Made by a program: the position numbers and the translations under genes. A stretch of 10,469 nt of DNA from Clostridiales bacterium (GTDB lineage Bacteria > Bacillota > Clostridia > Oscillospirales > CAG-272): positions 1 through 10,469 of the forward strand of contig DXYE01000090.1 of the NCBI GenBank assembly GCA_019415985.1, read 5' to 3'. The first letter of the stretch is position 1. The number at the start of each line of letters is the position of its first letter. The notes below the pieces were generated by a model. That model was given only the letters and a program-made list of their open reading frames with translations, was not told the origin of the DNA and ran no database searches. Shown here in pieces: positions 1 to 6,059 of this stretch.

Positions 1-163
1 ATCTTTACTTATTAACTTGCTCTAACCGCCCCCAGCAGCGTCTGGCAACACTCCCTTTTGCGCTGAAACCGGTGCGTTTACCGTATTTACCCCAAATAAT
101 TCCACGCTTATGTCTTCTGTATTTACTTTCTGCAATAGTGCGCTAGCGCCGATACAAGGTAAA
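1..163. other. Left-edge sequence without a recognisable gene
   Basis: No intact gene is visible. On the minus strand one frame stays open for 49 codons, from just after a stop at 174-172 down to a TAG at 24-22. It has no ATG and no ribosome binding site, and its upstream end runs into the hairpins of the neighbouring RNA. It could be a decayed gene end or chance. The palindrome GCGCTAGCGC lies at 140-149 and may belong to the 5' part of the structured RNA that follows. I see no clear promoter for that RNA here. Confidence 0.4.
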
Positions 164-366
164 TGGAAAAGCTACATTTAAGCCTCGACTATAAGGCTCA
201 AATGTAGCTTTCCACTTGGTCCACTCGGAGGGATGATGTCACATCGGTTGCGCCTCGTGCCATCCGTTCTGGTGGTATAGCCACGGCGGACTTCGCAGCT
301 AAAAACGTGCTCCCGGCACGTTTTTCAGACATTGCTCACCATCTCAGGGTTCGAATCCCTCCGGAC
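164..366 (+). ncRNA. Candidate structured non-coding RNA with a tRNA-like T-arm (raiA-type suspected)
   Basis: Several strong inverted repeats are packed into about 200 nt without coding potential. TGGAAA plus GCTACATTT (164-179) pairs with AAATGTAGC plus TTTCCA (200-214), and inside it AGCCT (181-185) pairs with AGGCT (194-198). GATG/CATC (235-245) and GTGG/CCAC (272-284) form short hairpins. TCCG (263-266) can pair with CGGA (287-290). A perfect 10-bp stem with a 5-nt loop lies at 301-325. The 3' end carries AGGG-TTCGAAT-CCCT (346-360), a textbook T-arm and T-loop. However, 226-234 can also pair with 355-363 over 9 bp, which competes with the T-arm. No tRNA acceptor stem or anticodon arm can be drawn, so this is not an ordinary tRNA. 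Size, T-loop and host lineage remind me of the clostridial raiA RNA motif, but that assignment is from memory and untested. Confidence 0.5.
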
Positions 367-374
367 AGAAAAAC

Positions 375-406
375 AGAATGCCGCATACTTACGCATACAG
401 CATTCT
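375..406 (-). terminator. Hairpin terminator downstream of tRNA-Pro, possibly bidirectional
   Basis: AGAATGC (375-381) and GCATTCT (400-406) form a perfect 7-bp stem around an 18-nt loop. Read on the minus strand, the stem is followed by GTTTTTCT, as expected for termination after tRNA-Pro. Read on the plus strand it is followed by CTTTCT, so it may also end the structured RNA. The loop contains CGCATAC twice (382-388 and 392-398). The stem is short and AT-rich for an intrinsic terminator. Confidence 0.5.
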
Positions 407-411
407 CTTTC

Positions 412-487
412 TGGTCTGAGTGACACGACTTGAACGTGCGGCCTCTACCACCCCAAGGTAGCGCGCTACCAACTGCGCCACACCCAG
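412..487 (-). tRNA. tRNA-Pro (anticodon GGG)
   Basis: A full cloverleaf of 76 nt can be drawn on the minus strand. The acceptor stem is CTGGGTG/CACTCAG with one G-U pair. The D stem is GCGC/GCGC. The anticodon stem CTACC/GGTAG closes the loop TTGGGGT, giving anticodon GGG at 454-452, which reads CCC and CCU codons. The variable region is five bases. The T-arm is GCACG/CGTGT with loop TTCAAGT. The discriminator base A and the 3' CCA are encoded. A consensus promoter lies 17 nt upstream and a hairpin terminator just downstream, so it is probably a single-gene transcript. Confidence 0.95.
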
Positions 488-503
488 ATAACTCACACTA
501 AAC

Positions 504-532
504 ATTATAGCATTTTTTTCTTTTTTTGTCAA
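504..532 (-). promoter_or_regulatory. Exact-consensus sigma-A promoter for tRNA-Pro
   Basis: On the minus strand the sequence shows TTGACA (532-527), a 17-nt spacer and TATAAT (509-504). Both hexamers match the housekeeping consensus exactly and the spacing is optimal. Apart from its last three bases the spacer is an A tract broken by one G. The predicted start site falls about ten bases before the tRNA 5' end at 487. Confidence 0.9.
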
Positions 533-721
533 TAGAAAAAGTGAAAAAAAGAAATAGAAGTTGGATATCTGATAGGCAGAGGACGATATAGAGCCTAAAG
601 GGAAAAGCGCCGAATAGCTGTATAAACCGTCTGTATATTGAATAAAATTCTAAGAATGGAATTTTTGTATACAATGATCCAGCAAAGATGTACCGCTGCT
701 TTTGATATTTTCAATACGTAT

Positions 722-751
722 GTCATATGGCAGAGGACAAGTTCATATATA
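722..751 (+). promoter_or_regulatory. Putative sigma-E promoter of the spoIIIA operon
   Basis: GTCATATG (722-729) matches the sigma-E -35 consensus GKCATATT at seven of eight positions. After 14 nt comes CATATATA (744-751), which matches the -10 consensus CATACAMT at five of eight. The spacing fits sigma-E. Mother-cell sigma-E control of spoIIIA is established in Bacillus subtilis. A second -10-like box, TATACAAT (668-675), has no well-placed -35 partner. The rest of the 488-811 gap shows no gene; a 63-codon minus-strand ORF (786-595) there has no supporting features. Confidence 0.55.
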
Positions 752-811
752 TGGGGTGTGAGCACAAGGAAATTTGATTGAAACAATCATAGAAAAAACG
801 GGAGGCAGAAG

Positions 812-1819
812 ATGATCCGAATTGAACAGCCGGTTGTCGGAATATGCGAGGAGATACTTAGATTTTTTCCTACGAGGTTATTCGAACATCTTTATGAATA
901 CTTTTCTCGGAACGCTGCGGTTTCGGAAGGACTGACAGAGCTTCATATCAGAAAGAATGCCATCTTGACGGTTGTATCGCGCGGGAAAAATTTTGCCGTC
1001 AAGGATTCCCTGCATCGATATGTGACTGTAGACGGCGAAGAAATAACCGAAATTTTGTCGTCGCTCTGCGCACACTCGGTGCACAGCTATGACGAGGAGA
1101 TTCTAAAGGGCTCTTTTGCCTTGGCCAATGGTTTGCGAGTGGGCGTGGGAGGTCATGCACTGTACCGCTGCGGCTCGATCAGGAGTCTTCGAGAGGTTTG
1201 TTGTCTGTGTATCCGCATCCCGAGGTGTGTCCATGAGATTTCAAGGGGATTAATGGGGATGCTGCGGGGCGGAGAAGTGCTGGATGCCGAAGCGGCTGCC
1301 AGCGAAGGGGATGAAGGTAGGCGACTGTTTTTCACATGCGGTAAATTGAAAAGCGCATTGCTGTTTTCGCCTCCTGGTATGGGAAAAACGACCATGCTGC
1401 GCGACATGATCCGCACTTTGACATTGGATTCTGACCGAGCCGTACGCGGTGTGGTGGTTGACAGCCGTGAAGAACTCTACATCGAGGGGGAATTCCGGAA
1501 ATGCCATGTGGATTTTCTTACAGGGTATCCAAAGGGGGAGGGCATACGGTTGGCTACCCTTTCCCTGTCTCCCCAGGTAATTTTCTGCGATGAAATTGGT
1601 TCGGAGGAGGAAGCGGAGGCTGTCCTGCACACGCAGAACACAGGCGTTCCGCTCATTGCGACAGCGCATGCTTACGATATTGAAGGGCTGATGCGCCGAC
1701 CGTTATTTCGGAAACTGGCAGAGCACAAAGTCTTTGACTGTTATATCGGCCTGTCAAGAAATCAGCGAACCAATCAGATATACTTGAATGCGACGGAAGG
1801 AGATGCTGTGCCTTGCTAA
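812..1819 (+). CDS. spoIIIAA: Stage III sporulation protein AA, engulfment-channel ATPase
   Basis: This is a 335-residue cytoplasmic (mother-cell) ATPase of the type II/IV secretion superfamily. In the SpoIIIA-SpoIIQ feeding-tube complex it is thought to power transport or assembly. The Walker A loop SPPGMGKTT is at residues 186-194; the first glycine is replaced by serine, which as I recall is usual in this family. The Walker B segment VIFCDEIG is at 256-263, and a TAHA motif at 284-287 follows as in secretion ATPases. The N-terminal domain holds a GVGG segment near residues 111-114. The ATG is preceded by GGAGG (801-805) at good spacing. It is the first operon gene and its stop overlaps the next start. 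Length is near the usual 300-340 residues. The assignment is firm; the transport mechanism is still debated. Confidence 0.97.
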   Translation: MIRIEQPVVGICEEILRFFPTRLFEHLYEYFSRNAAVSEGLTELHIRKNAILTVVSRGKNFAVKDSLHRYVTVDGEEITEILSSLCAHSVHSYDEEILKGSFALANGLRVGVGGHALYRCGSIRSLREVCCLCIRIPRCVHEISRGLMGMLRGGEVLDAEAAASEGDEGRRLFFTCGKLKSALLFSPPGMGKTTMLRDMIRTLTLDSDRAVRGVVVDSREELYIEGEFRKCHVDFLTGYPKGEGIRLATLSLSPQVIFCDEIGSEEEAEAVLHTQNTGVPLIATAHAYDIEGLMRRPLFRKLAEHKVFDCYIGLSRNQRTNQIYLNATEGDAVPC

Positions 1820-2310
1820 GGCTGTTTGGAGCTGTCATGATCGTAGGGAGTTCCGCCTTGTTCGGAATTTTGTGCGCAAAAAATGAGCATAGACGTGTAG
1901 AACAGCTCGAAGGCATTTTAGGGCTGCTGCGTCACATTCGTGAACAGATATCGTGTTTCAGAAGGACTAAAAGCAAAATTTTGATATCCTTTTCAGATAC
2001 ACGACCGGAAATGCGTGTATTTGTATCCAATCTTCATGCCAGTGCGGGCGAGGCGCAGCCTCTGAGCATGGCAATAGAACGCTGCGGTCAGAAATTGATG
2101 CTGACCGCAGGAGAAAAGGAACAACTGACCGCGTATGACAAGCAGTTCGGCAGCCATGACGGAGAAAGCGAAATTCGATGCTGCGATTATTATATATCCG
2201 TATTTACAGAAATACTGGAAAAAGAGAAAAAAGAAATGCCGGGAAGGATGAAGCTGTACCGCACGCTGACACTCATGGGGGGATTGATGCTGGTCATTCT
2301 GCTGCTTTGA
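1813..2310 (+). CDS. spoIIIAB: Stage III sporulation protein AB
   Basis: This 165-residue membrane protein is the GspF-like (inner-membrane platform) component of the SpoIIIA channel. The N-terminus MLRLFGAVMIVGSSALFGIL is a membrane segment typical of SpoIIIAB. It is followed by a mostly helical body with LLRHIREQISCF, and a second hydrophobic stretch (LMGGLMLVILLL) ends the protein. The start is TTG at 1813. No ATG or GTG is available in frame, and GAAGGAGA (1796-1803) lies about ten bases upstream, so TTG is well supported. It overlaps spoIIIAA by 7 bp, which suggests translational coupling. A gap of 250 nt follows, unusually long before spoIIIAC. Confidence 0.93.
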   Translation: MLRLFGAVMIVGSSALFGILCAKNEHRRVEQLEGILGLLRHIREQISCFRRTKSKILISFSDTRPEMRVFVSNLHASAGEAQPLSMAIERCGQKLMLTAGEKEQLTAYDKQFGSHDGESEIRCCDYYISVFTEILEKEKKEMPGRMKLYRTLTLMGGLMLVILLL

Positions 2311-2560
2311 ACCGTTTGTCTGCAGGCGGGCTGCCTGCCGGCGAGGATTTCATAATCACTGTCGGGAGAAAAACCGATGGCGGCGGCCTGATAATGAAAG
2401 TCAGAAAAACGCATACGATTGGATGAACAAGCATATTTCTTTTCAGAGGGCGTTTTATCTGTGCGATATGGCAGATGTCATGCTGTTTGGTTCAGCAGGA
2501 TCGGGTCTGCCGAAGCGTACATGAAGGAGCTACGGCTGTGCGAGAGGATGGTCATACTGT
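2311..2560 (+). other. Unusually long spoIIIAB-spoIIIAC spacer
   Basis: This 250-nt gap lies inside an operon whose genes normally abut. A hairpin GCAGGC-GGGCT-GCCTGC sits near 2322-2338 without a T tract, so it is not a classical terminator. One frame contains a 33-codon ORF (2423-2524) beginning MNKHISFQ, with no ribosome binding site. Another frame (2419-2709, TTG start) runs into spoIIIAC out of frame. I judge both non-coding. No promoter is obvious. Confidence 0.5.
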
Positions 2561-2755
2561 ATGGATATCGGCGTTATTATGAAGGTAGCAGGAACGGGGC
2601 TGTTAGTAACAGTAGCTTGTCAAATTCTTTCCCGTTCCGGGAGAGAGGAACAGGCGACGCTCGTTTCGATTGCCGGAATTATTATTGTACTGTTGATGCT
2701 GGTCAATGAAATCGGCGTACTGTTTACGACCATAAGAAATATTTTCGGAGTATAA
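2561..2755 (+). CDS. spoIIIAC: Stage III sporulation protein AC
   Basis: This 64-residue protein is a small integral membrane subunit of the SpoIIIA channel. It has two predicted membrane helices, roughly residues 5-22 and 34-57, joined by the conserved polar turn SRSGREEQA (24-32), a hallmark of SpoIIIAC. Length matches the usual 64-68 residues. The ATG is the only possible start after an in-frame stop at 2522-2524. The ribosome binding site is weak: GAGAGGA (2542-2548) lies about 12 bases away, so initiation may be inefficient or aided by upstream translation. It is followed after 58 nt by spoIIIAD, its usual partner. Confidence 0.95.
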   Translation: MDIGVIMKVAGTGLLVTVACQILSRSGREEQATLVSIAGIIIVLLMLVNEIGVLFTTIRNIFGV

Positions 2756-2813
2756 TACGGCGGAAAAATATCTGAGGCTATATTCTTCAAATATCACAAC
2801 AGAGAAAGGAAAC

Positions 2814-3209
2814 ATGGCTTTGGACATATGGAAGCTTTGCGGGATGGCGCTTCTCATAGCGGTCAGCGCGCTGCTGGTCAGGCAGAACAACGGTGAATAT
2901 GGAAAAGTCATCACAGTCTGCGGCGGTGTACTGCTGACCGGCCTGGTATTGCACGAAATGGCGCCGGTCATACAGGATGTCCTTTCTCTGCCGGACACCT
3001 ACGGTGGAGGGATATATCTCACGACGATGCTCAAAGCACTGGCGGTTGGCTGGACCGTACAGGTGACCTCCGATATTGTATCGGACCTTGGCGAACAGGC
3101 GCTGGCACGCAAGGTTGAGATGGCAGGGAAGATTGCTATTCTCGTCATTGCTTATCCGCTGGTCCGGCAACTTCTGTCTTTTTCGGCAGGTCTTATGGGG
3201 ATCTCCTGA
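2814..3209 (+). CDS. spoIIIAD: Stage III sporulation protein AD
   Basis: This 131-residue integral membrane protein, related to SpoIIIAC, belongs to the mother-cell SpoIIIA complex. About four membrane helices are visible, near residues 4-23, 29-48, 66-82 and 104-125. The loop SDIVSDLGEQALARKVEMAG (86-105) matches the conserved family segment rich in D, G, E and A-x-K. Length equals the usual 130 or so. The ATG has a good ribosome binding site, AGAAAGGA (2803-2810), with short spacing. It lies between spoIIIAC and spoIIIAE, as in all complete operons, but 193 nt separate it from spoIIIAE. Confidence 0.95.
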   Translation: MALDIWKLCGMALLIAVSALLVRQNNGEYGKVITVCGGVLLTGLVLHEMAPVIQDVLSLPDTYGGGIYLTTMLKALAVGWTVQVTSDIVSDLGEQALARKVEMAGKIAILVIAYPLVRQLLSFSAGLMGIS

Positions 3210-3328
3210 TAGGGCCGTCCGAGCAAAGCTTTCGATAAGCAAAGAATCTTTTATGGCTGAAATACGTATAAATCAATAATTGGAATCAATAAAATAACTG
3301 CCGTTAAGCTAAGCAAACGGAAGTGATT
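3210..3328 (+). other. First part of the spoIIIAD-spoIIIAE spacer
   Basis: This AT-rich stretch has weak hairpins: GCTT/AAGC (about 3228-3240), and CCGTT (3301-3305) with AACGG (3316-3320), the latter just before a mini-ORF. AGCAAAG occurs twice close together near 3223 and 3238. GTATA (3266-3270) followed by GGAATCAATA (3282-3291) recalls a forespore sigma-F promoter, but the 11-nt spacer is too short. No convincing promoter or terminator is seen. Confidence 0.35.
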
Positions 3329-3406
3329 ATGAAGAAATCGAATCGCGGGATCCGCCGAGATATGAGTTTGGCATGGGTACCGGATTTGGCAGGGAAAAAG
3401 ACATGA
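3329..3406 (+). CDS. Candidate 25-residue leader peptide overlapping spoIIIAE
   Basis: A short ORF begins with ATG at 3329 behind GGAAGTGAT and encodes MKKSNRGIRRDM..LAGKKT, a strongly basic 25-residue peptide. Its TGA stop overlaps the spoIIIAE ATG as ATGA (3403-3406), the classic arrangement for translational coupling. It could help ribosomes reach spoIIIAE across the long gap. I recognise no family, and a run of 25 codons can occur by chance, so coding status is uncertain. Comparison with related genomes would decide whether the frame is conserved. Confidence 0.3.
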   Translation: MKKSNRGIRRDMSLAWVPDLAGKKT

Positions 3407-4545
3407 ACAAAAAAAGAAAGACCGCAGGGATTCTCCTTCTGGTTCTTTGTTTCTTAATGGGTATGATTTTGCCGGTATCCGCTGAAACCGAGGAGAACTG
3501 GGCAGAGGAAATGTACAGAGATTCCGGGATTCTCGATTTGGAAAGTCAAATCCCGGAGGAAGCCAGAGCGCAATTTCCCTCCATTGACGCGTTGGCGGAT
3601 ATGGCATCGTTTTCCGCATCTGAGCATTGGCTCAGTTATTTATTTGGGACGGCGGGAGATGCCTTTCTTGAAGCCTTGCGTTCCCTCGGCTTATTGCTGG
3701 GTATTCTGCTGCTTGCCTCATTGTTTCGTATGCTTCAAAAATCCATGAAAAACGATGCGCTTGAAGAAGCTATGTCTCTTGTCTCTTCGCTCGTATGCGG
3801 GCTGGCTGTTTTCGGCATACTTCAGACGGCGCTGCAGACTACGTTGTCCCTACTGGATACGCTGCATGTCACCATGACGACGTGTGCGGCTGTTGTTGTC
3901 GGACTTTGTACAGCGTCCGGTTTTCCCGTTACAGGCGCAATGATACAGACCGCGCTTATGTTTTTCCTTGTCGTCCTCGAAAACCTTTGCCATTTTCTTC
4001 TGACACCTGCCGTTCAGGTTTGTTTTGGCCTTGCGTTGGTATCGTCTATGACGAATTCCGTAAATCTCGGTGGTATTTCTGCTGTTCTCCGAAAGACCTT
4101 TACTTTTCTATTGGGAGGACTTATGGCTGTCCTGGCTGCTGTGTTCGCCTATCAGACCGTTATTGCACAGAGCGCAGATTCTGTTTCCATGCGTACCATC
4201 AAATTTGCACTTGGCAATATGATTCCGATCGTCGGCGGAGCGGTCAGCGAGGCGGCGCAGGTTGTGGCAGGCGGAATGAAATCCATTCGTGGTGCGGCTG
4301 GCGCTGTCTCGATTGCGATCTTGCTGCTGATCCTTCTGCCGCCGCTGATAGCTGTCGCCGTACAGCAATTATACTTCCGATTGTGCTCTGTTATCGCGCA
4401 GATGCTCGATTTGAAAAGAGAAGAGACGCTGATGAAAGAGGCGGGGGAGCTTTGCGGTTTTCTTATTGCCGTTATGGTTTCGGTATCCCTTCTGTTTATT
4501 TTTACACTCGTCATGTTTATCGGCATACAGTCGGGCATGTCATAG
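3403..4545 (+). CDS. spoIIIAE: Stage III sporulation protein AE
   Basis: This 380-residue protein is the large multi-pass membrane component of the SpoIIIA channel. I place the start at 3403 rather than the in-frame ATG at 3373. AGGGA lies seven bases before 3403, and translation from there gives a clean signal peptide (KKRK, then a hydrophobic stretch, then PVSA, with cleavage likely after residue 27). About seven membrane segments follow between residues 88 and 375. The stretch MRTIKFALGNMIPIVGG (263-279), followed by SEAAQVVAGG (282-291), is the most conserved part of the family. Length is close to the roughly 400 residues in Bacillus. The start codon overlaps the stop of a basic mini-ORF. 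A 92-nt gap precedes spoIIIAF. Confidence 0.95.
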   Translation: MNKKRKTAGILLLVLCFLMGMILPVSAETEENWAEEMYRDSGILDLESQIPEEARAQFPSIDALADMASFSASEHWLSYLFGTAGDAFLEALRSLGLLLGILLLASLFRMLQKSMKNDALEEAMSLVSSLVCGLAVFGILQTALQTTLSLLDTLHVTMTTCAAVVVGLCTASGFPVTGAMIQTALMFFLVVLENLCHFLLTPAVQVCFGLALVSSMTNSVNLGGISAVLRKTFTFLLGGLMAVLAAVFAYQTVIAQSADSVSMRTIKFALGNMIPIVGGAVSEAAQVVAGGMKSIRGAAGAVSIAILLLILLPPLIAVAVQQLYFRLCSVIAQMLDLKREETLMKEAGELCGFLIAVMVSVSLLFIFTLVMFIGIQSGMS

Positions 4546-4637
4546 AATAGACTGTTTCTGCTCTTTGACGGAAAAGATGCAGCGCGGAATGTGAGGTAAT
4601 AAAACAAAGGCAGAAAAAGGCAGGGGAGCGATCAGAT

Positions 4638-5138
4638 ATGGAAGCTTTGAAGCAATATATATATTCACTCATGGTGATTTCCGTCATAGGCGGAGTAATA
4701 ACGGCTCTGACGCCGACAGATAAAAGCGAAATCAATAAATACGTACGTTTTGCGGTCTCTGTCGCTGCAGTCTTTGCCATGCTGGCACCTTTTATAGGCC
4801 AAACGCTCTCGGATCTGGATTTCGGAACCTGGCAGACCGACGTCGGAGATTTTGAGCAGACTGCGGACAGCATGCTTCCGGAAAAAGTACTCGAAGAGGC
4901 AAAAAAGAGAGCCGAAAAGAATATACAGATCGTGTTGCAGACCAAATTCGGCATCCCTGAGAGCGATGCCGGCGTATTTTTGGTTCTCGATACCGAGGAC
5001 ATGCAGGCTGTGGAAATCGTGCGTCTGGAGGTCAGTCTGTATGACGCCAGGCATAACATCAGCCGGGACAAAATCAGACAGTATCTGGAGGATACGCTGT
5101 ACTGTGAATGCGTGGTGCACACGGCTTCATATAGCTAA
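4638..5138 (+). CDS. spoIIIAF: Stage III sporulation protein AF
   Basis: This 166-residue SpoIIIA channel component is anchored by two N-terminal membrane helices (about residues 7-25 and 36-54), with a soluble C-terminal domain thought to resemble the ring-building fold of type III secretion proteins. The N-terminal stretch ALTPTDKSEINKYVRFAVS is typical: a turn after the first helix with P, K and Y-V-R before the second. The soluble part contains a charged helix (PEKVLEEAKKRAEKN) and a beta-strand pattern (VEIVRLEVSL). The ATG has AGGGGAG (4622-4628) nine bases upstream. The stop forms TAATG with an 11-codon reading frame of no obvious meaning. Confidence 0.93.
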   Translation: MEALKQYIYSLMVISVIGGVITALTPTDKSEINKYVRFAVSVAAVFAMLAPFIGQTLSDLDFGTWQTDVGDFEQTADSMLPEKVLEEAKKRAEKNIQIVLQTKFGIPESDAGVFLVLDTEDMQAVEIVRLEVSLYDARHNISRDKIRQYLEDTLYCECVVHTASYS

Positions 5139-5282
5139 TGAACTATATAAGCAATCAAACGGGGATCATATAAGCCTGGATGTATATGGTTTTATACCTT
5201 AAGCGTTAAAATGCTTCATCTATATTTGCGACGTTTTCCTGTGTATATATGAGAAGGAATATATGAGAAAAGTGGTGATAGA
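5139..5282 (+). other. spoIIIAF-spoIIIAG spacer with tandem mini start sites
   Basis: A weak hairpin AAGCGT-TAAA-ATGCTT lies near 5201-5216 without a T tract. TATATGAGAA occurs twice (about 5246-5255 and 5260-5269), and each copy contains an ATG. The first gives MRRNI and stops by ATGA overlap with the second. The second (5263-5298) gives MRKVVIECWRQ and runs 16 nt into spoIIIAG in another frame. A TCATATA/TATACC pair (5166-5200) recalls sigma-E but has the wrong spacing. Confidence 0.35.
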
Positions 5283-5801
5283 ATGCTGGAGGCAATAAAA
5301 AAAATCTGCGGCTGGCCGTGGATTCTGTGTGGACTGCTGTGCGGTATATTGCTGCTTGTGATAAGCGGTCTCAGCACGTCGGGTGAAAATTCGGAAAAAG
5401 AGGAAAAGGAAGAGATAAAAACATTAGACCTGAATGCATATATTGAGGAGAGCGAGCATAGAATTAAACAGATTGTCGAGGCTCTCGAAGGTGTTCAGAA
5501 CGCCGAAGTATTTGTAACGCTCGACAGCGGCAGTGAGTATATCTACGCACAGAAGACGACATCCTCGGATAACGCGTCGTCAGAGACGCAGAAGTCGCAG
5601 TCGAACAGCCGGGATTATGTCCTGACCGATTCGGAAGGTAATAAAATTCCGATTCTCGTCAAGGAGGTATATCCGAAAATACGGGGCGTTGCGGTGGTCT
5701 GTAGCGGCGGGGACAATGCTGAAATACAGAAACAAATCATTGACCTGCTCGCGGCTTCTCTGGGCCTGACAAGCAATAAAATTTTCGTCGGCGGGCGCTG
5801 A
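5283..5801 (+). CDS. spoIIIAG: Stage III sporulation protein AG, channel ring protein
   Basis: This 172-residue protein forms a large ring in the space between mother-cell and forespore membranes as part of the engulfment channel. One membrane helix (residues 12-30) is followed by a short acidic linker and the ring-building domain. Family motifs are VFVTLDSGSEYIYA (76-89) and YPKIRGVAVVCSGGDN (130-145), ending with LGLTSNKIFV (160-169). Between them, a serine- and lysine-rich region (90-126) corresponds to the beta insertion that decorates the ring in solved structures of the family. At 172 residues it is shorter than the Bacillus protein (about 229). GGTGA, about five bases before the ATG, is the likely ribosome binding site. 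Confidence 0.95.
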   Translation: MLEAIKKICGWPWILCGLLCGILLLVISGLSTSGENSEKEEKEEIKTLDLNAYIEESEHRIKQIVEALEGVQNAEVFVTLDSGSEYIYAQKTTSSDNASSETQKSQSNSRDYVLTDSEGNKIPILVKEVYPKIRGVAVVCSGGDNAEIQKQIIDLLAASLGLTSNKIFVGGR

Positions 5802-5966
5802 CGGCTTTCTTAACAGGTAAAATGAACAGGAGCGGAGGTGGGGCGTGCGGAACCCGAACGTTTGGAAATAATACAGCACCGGACGGCAGATGGCCGCCCA
5901 CAAGCAAAAGATCCCAAAAGCGTTTGCGAAGATTTAGGCAAAACAAAGGATAACAAAGGAGGCGTT
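5802..5966 (+). other. spoIIIAG-spoIIIAH spacer with two strong Shine-Dalgarno sequences
   Basis: The full gap between the two genes is 241 nt. GGAGGTG (5834-5840) precedes a GTG at 5845 that opens only an eight-residue frame (5845-5871). AAAGGAGG (5955-5962) precedes GTG at 5967, which opens the 30-codon frame listed separately. Both ribosome binding sites are better than the one in front of spoIIIAH itself. No promoter or terminator is evident. Confidence 0.45.
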
Positions 5967-6059
5967 GTGAACAAAAAAATACGGTCGGGTCCTAAAAGCC
6001 GCTTCATATTGAAAGAATTTAGAGAAAGGAATGGTTATAAACATGCAATTGCTTGGTAA
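5967..6059 (+). CDS. Candidate 30-residue basic peptide overlapping spoIIIAH
   Basis: GTG at 5967 lies four bases after a full Shine-Dalgarno AAAGGAGG. The frame encodes a 30-residue, very basic peptide (MNKKIRSGPKSRF..KHAIAW) and stops at 6057-6059, 17 nt inside spoIIIAH in a different frame. The strong initiation signal and overlap suggest a translated leader that couples to spoIIIAH. A frameshift that split a longer SpoIIIAH N-terminus is another possibility. I know of no family. The signal is stronger than for the other mini-ORFs here, but coding is unproven. Confidence 0.4.
   Translation: MNKKIRSGPKSRFILKEFRERNGYKHAIAW

Noticed and set aside
22..171. Minus-strand open frame of 49 codons at the left edge
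   Set aside because: It has no ATG and no ribosome binding site, is closed upstream by a stop inside the RNA hairpin, and matches no family I recognise.
301..325. Intrinsic terminator (10-bp stem followed by TTTTT)
   Set aside because: The T run pairs with an A run in the same stem, and the structured RNA continues downstream to its T-arm, so it looks like an internal helix.
226..366. A tRNA (for example Ser or Leu with a long variable arm) ending in GGTTCGAATCC
   Set aside because: Only the T-arm is present. The 3' flank CCGGACA has no matching TGTCCGG upstream and no anticodon arm can be drawn.
595..786. 63-codon minus-strand ORF between tRNA-Pro and spoIIIAA
   Set aside because: No ribosome binding site and no domain; it overlaps the spoIIIA promoter region.
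2419..2709. 96-codon plus-strand frame with a TTG start over the AB-AC gap
   Set aside because: It overlaps spoIIIAC in another frame, has no ribosome binding site, and its sequence is low in protein-like character.
3266..3291. Sigma-F-like promoter GTATA / GGAATCAATA before spoIIIAE
   Set aside because: The spacer is 11 nt rather than about 15, and spoIIIAE is expected in the mother cell.
4517..5122. 201-codon minus-strand ORF antisense to spoIIIAF
   Set aside because: SpoIIIAF is clearly coding on the other strand; this is a shadow frame.
5166..5200. Sigma-E-like promoter before spoIIIAG
   Set aside because: TCATATA and TATACC are about 20 nt apart, too far for sigma-E.
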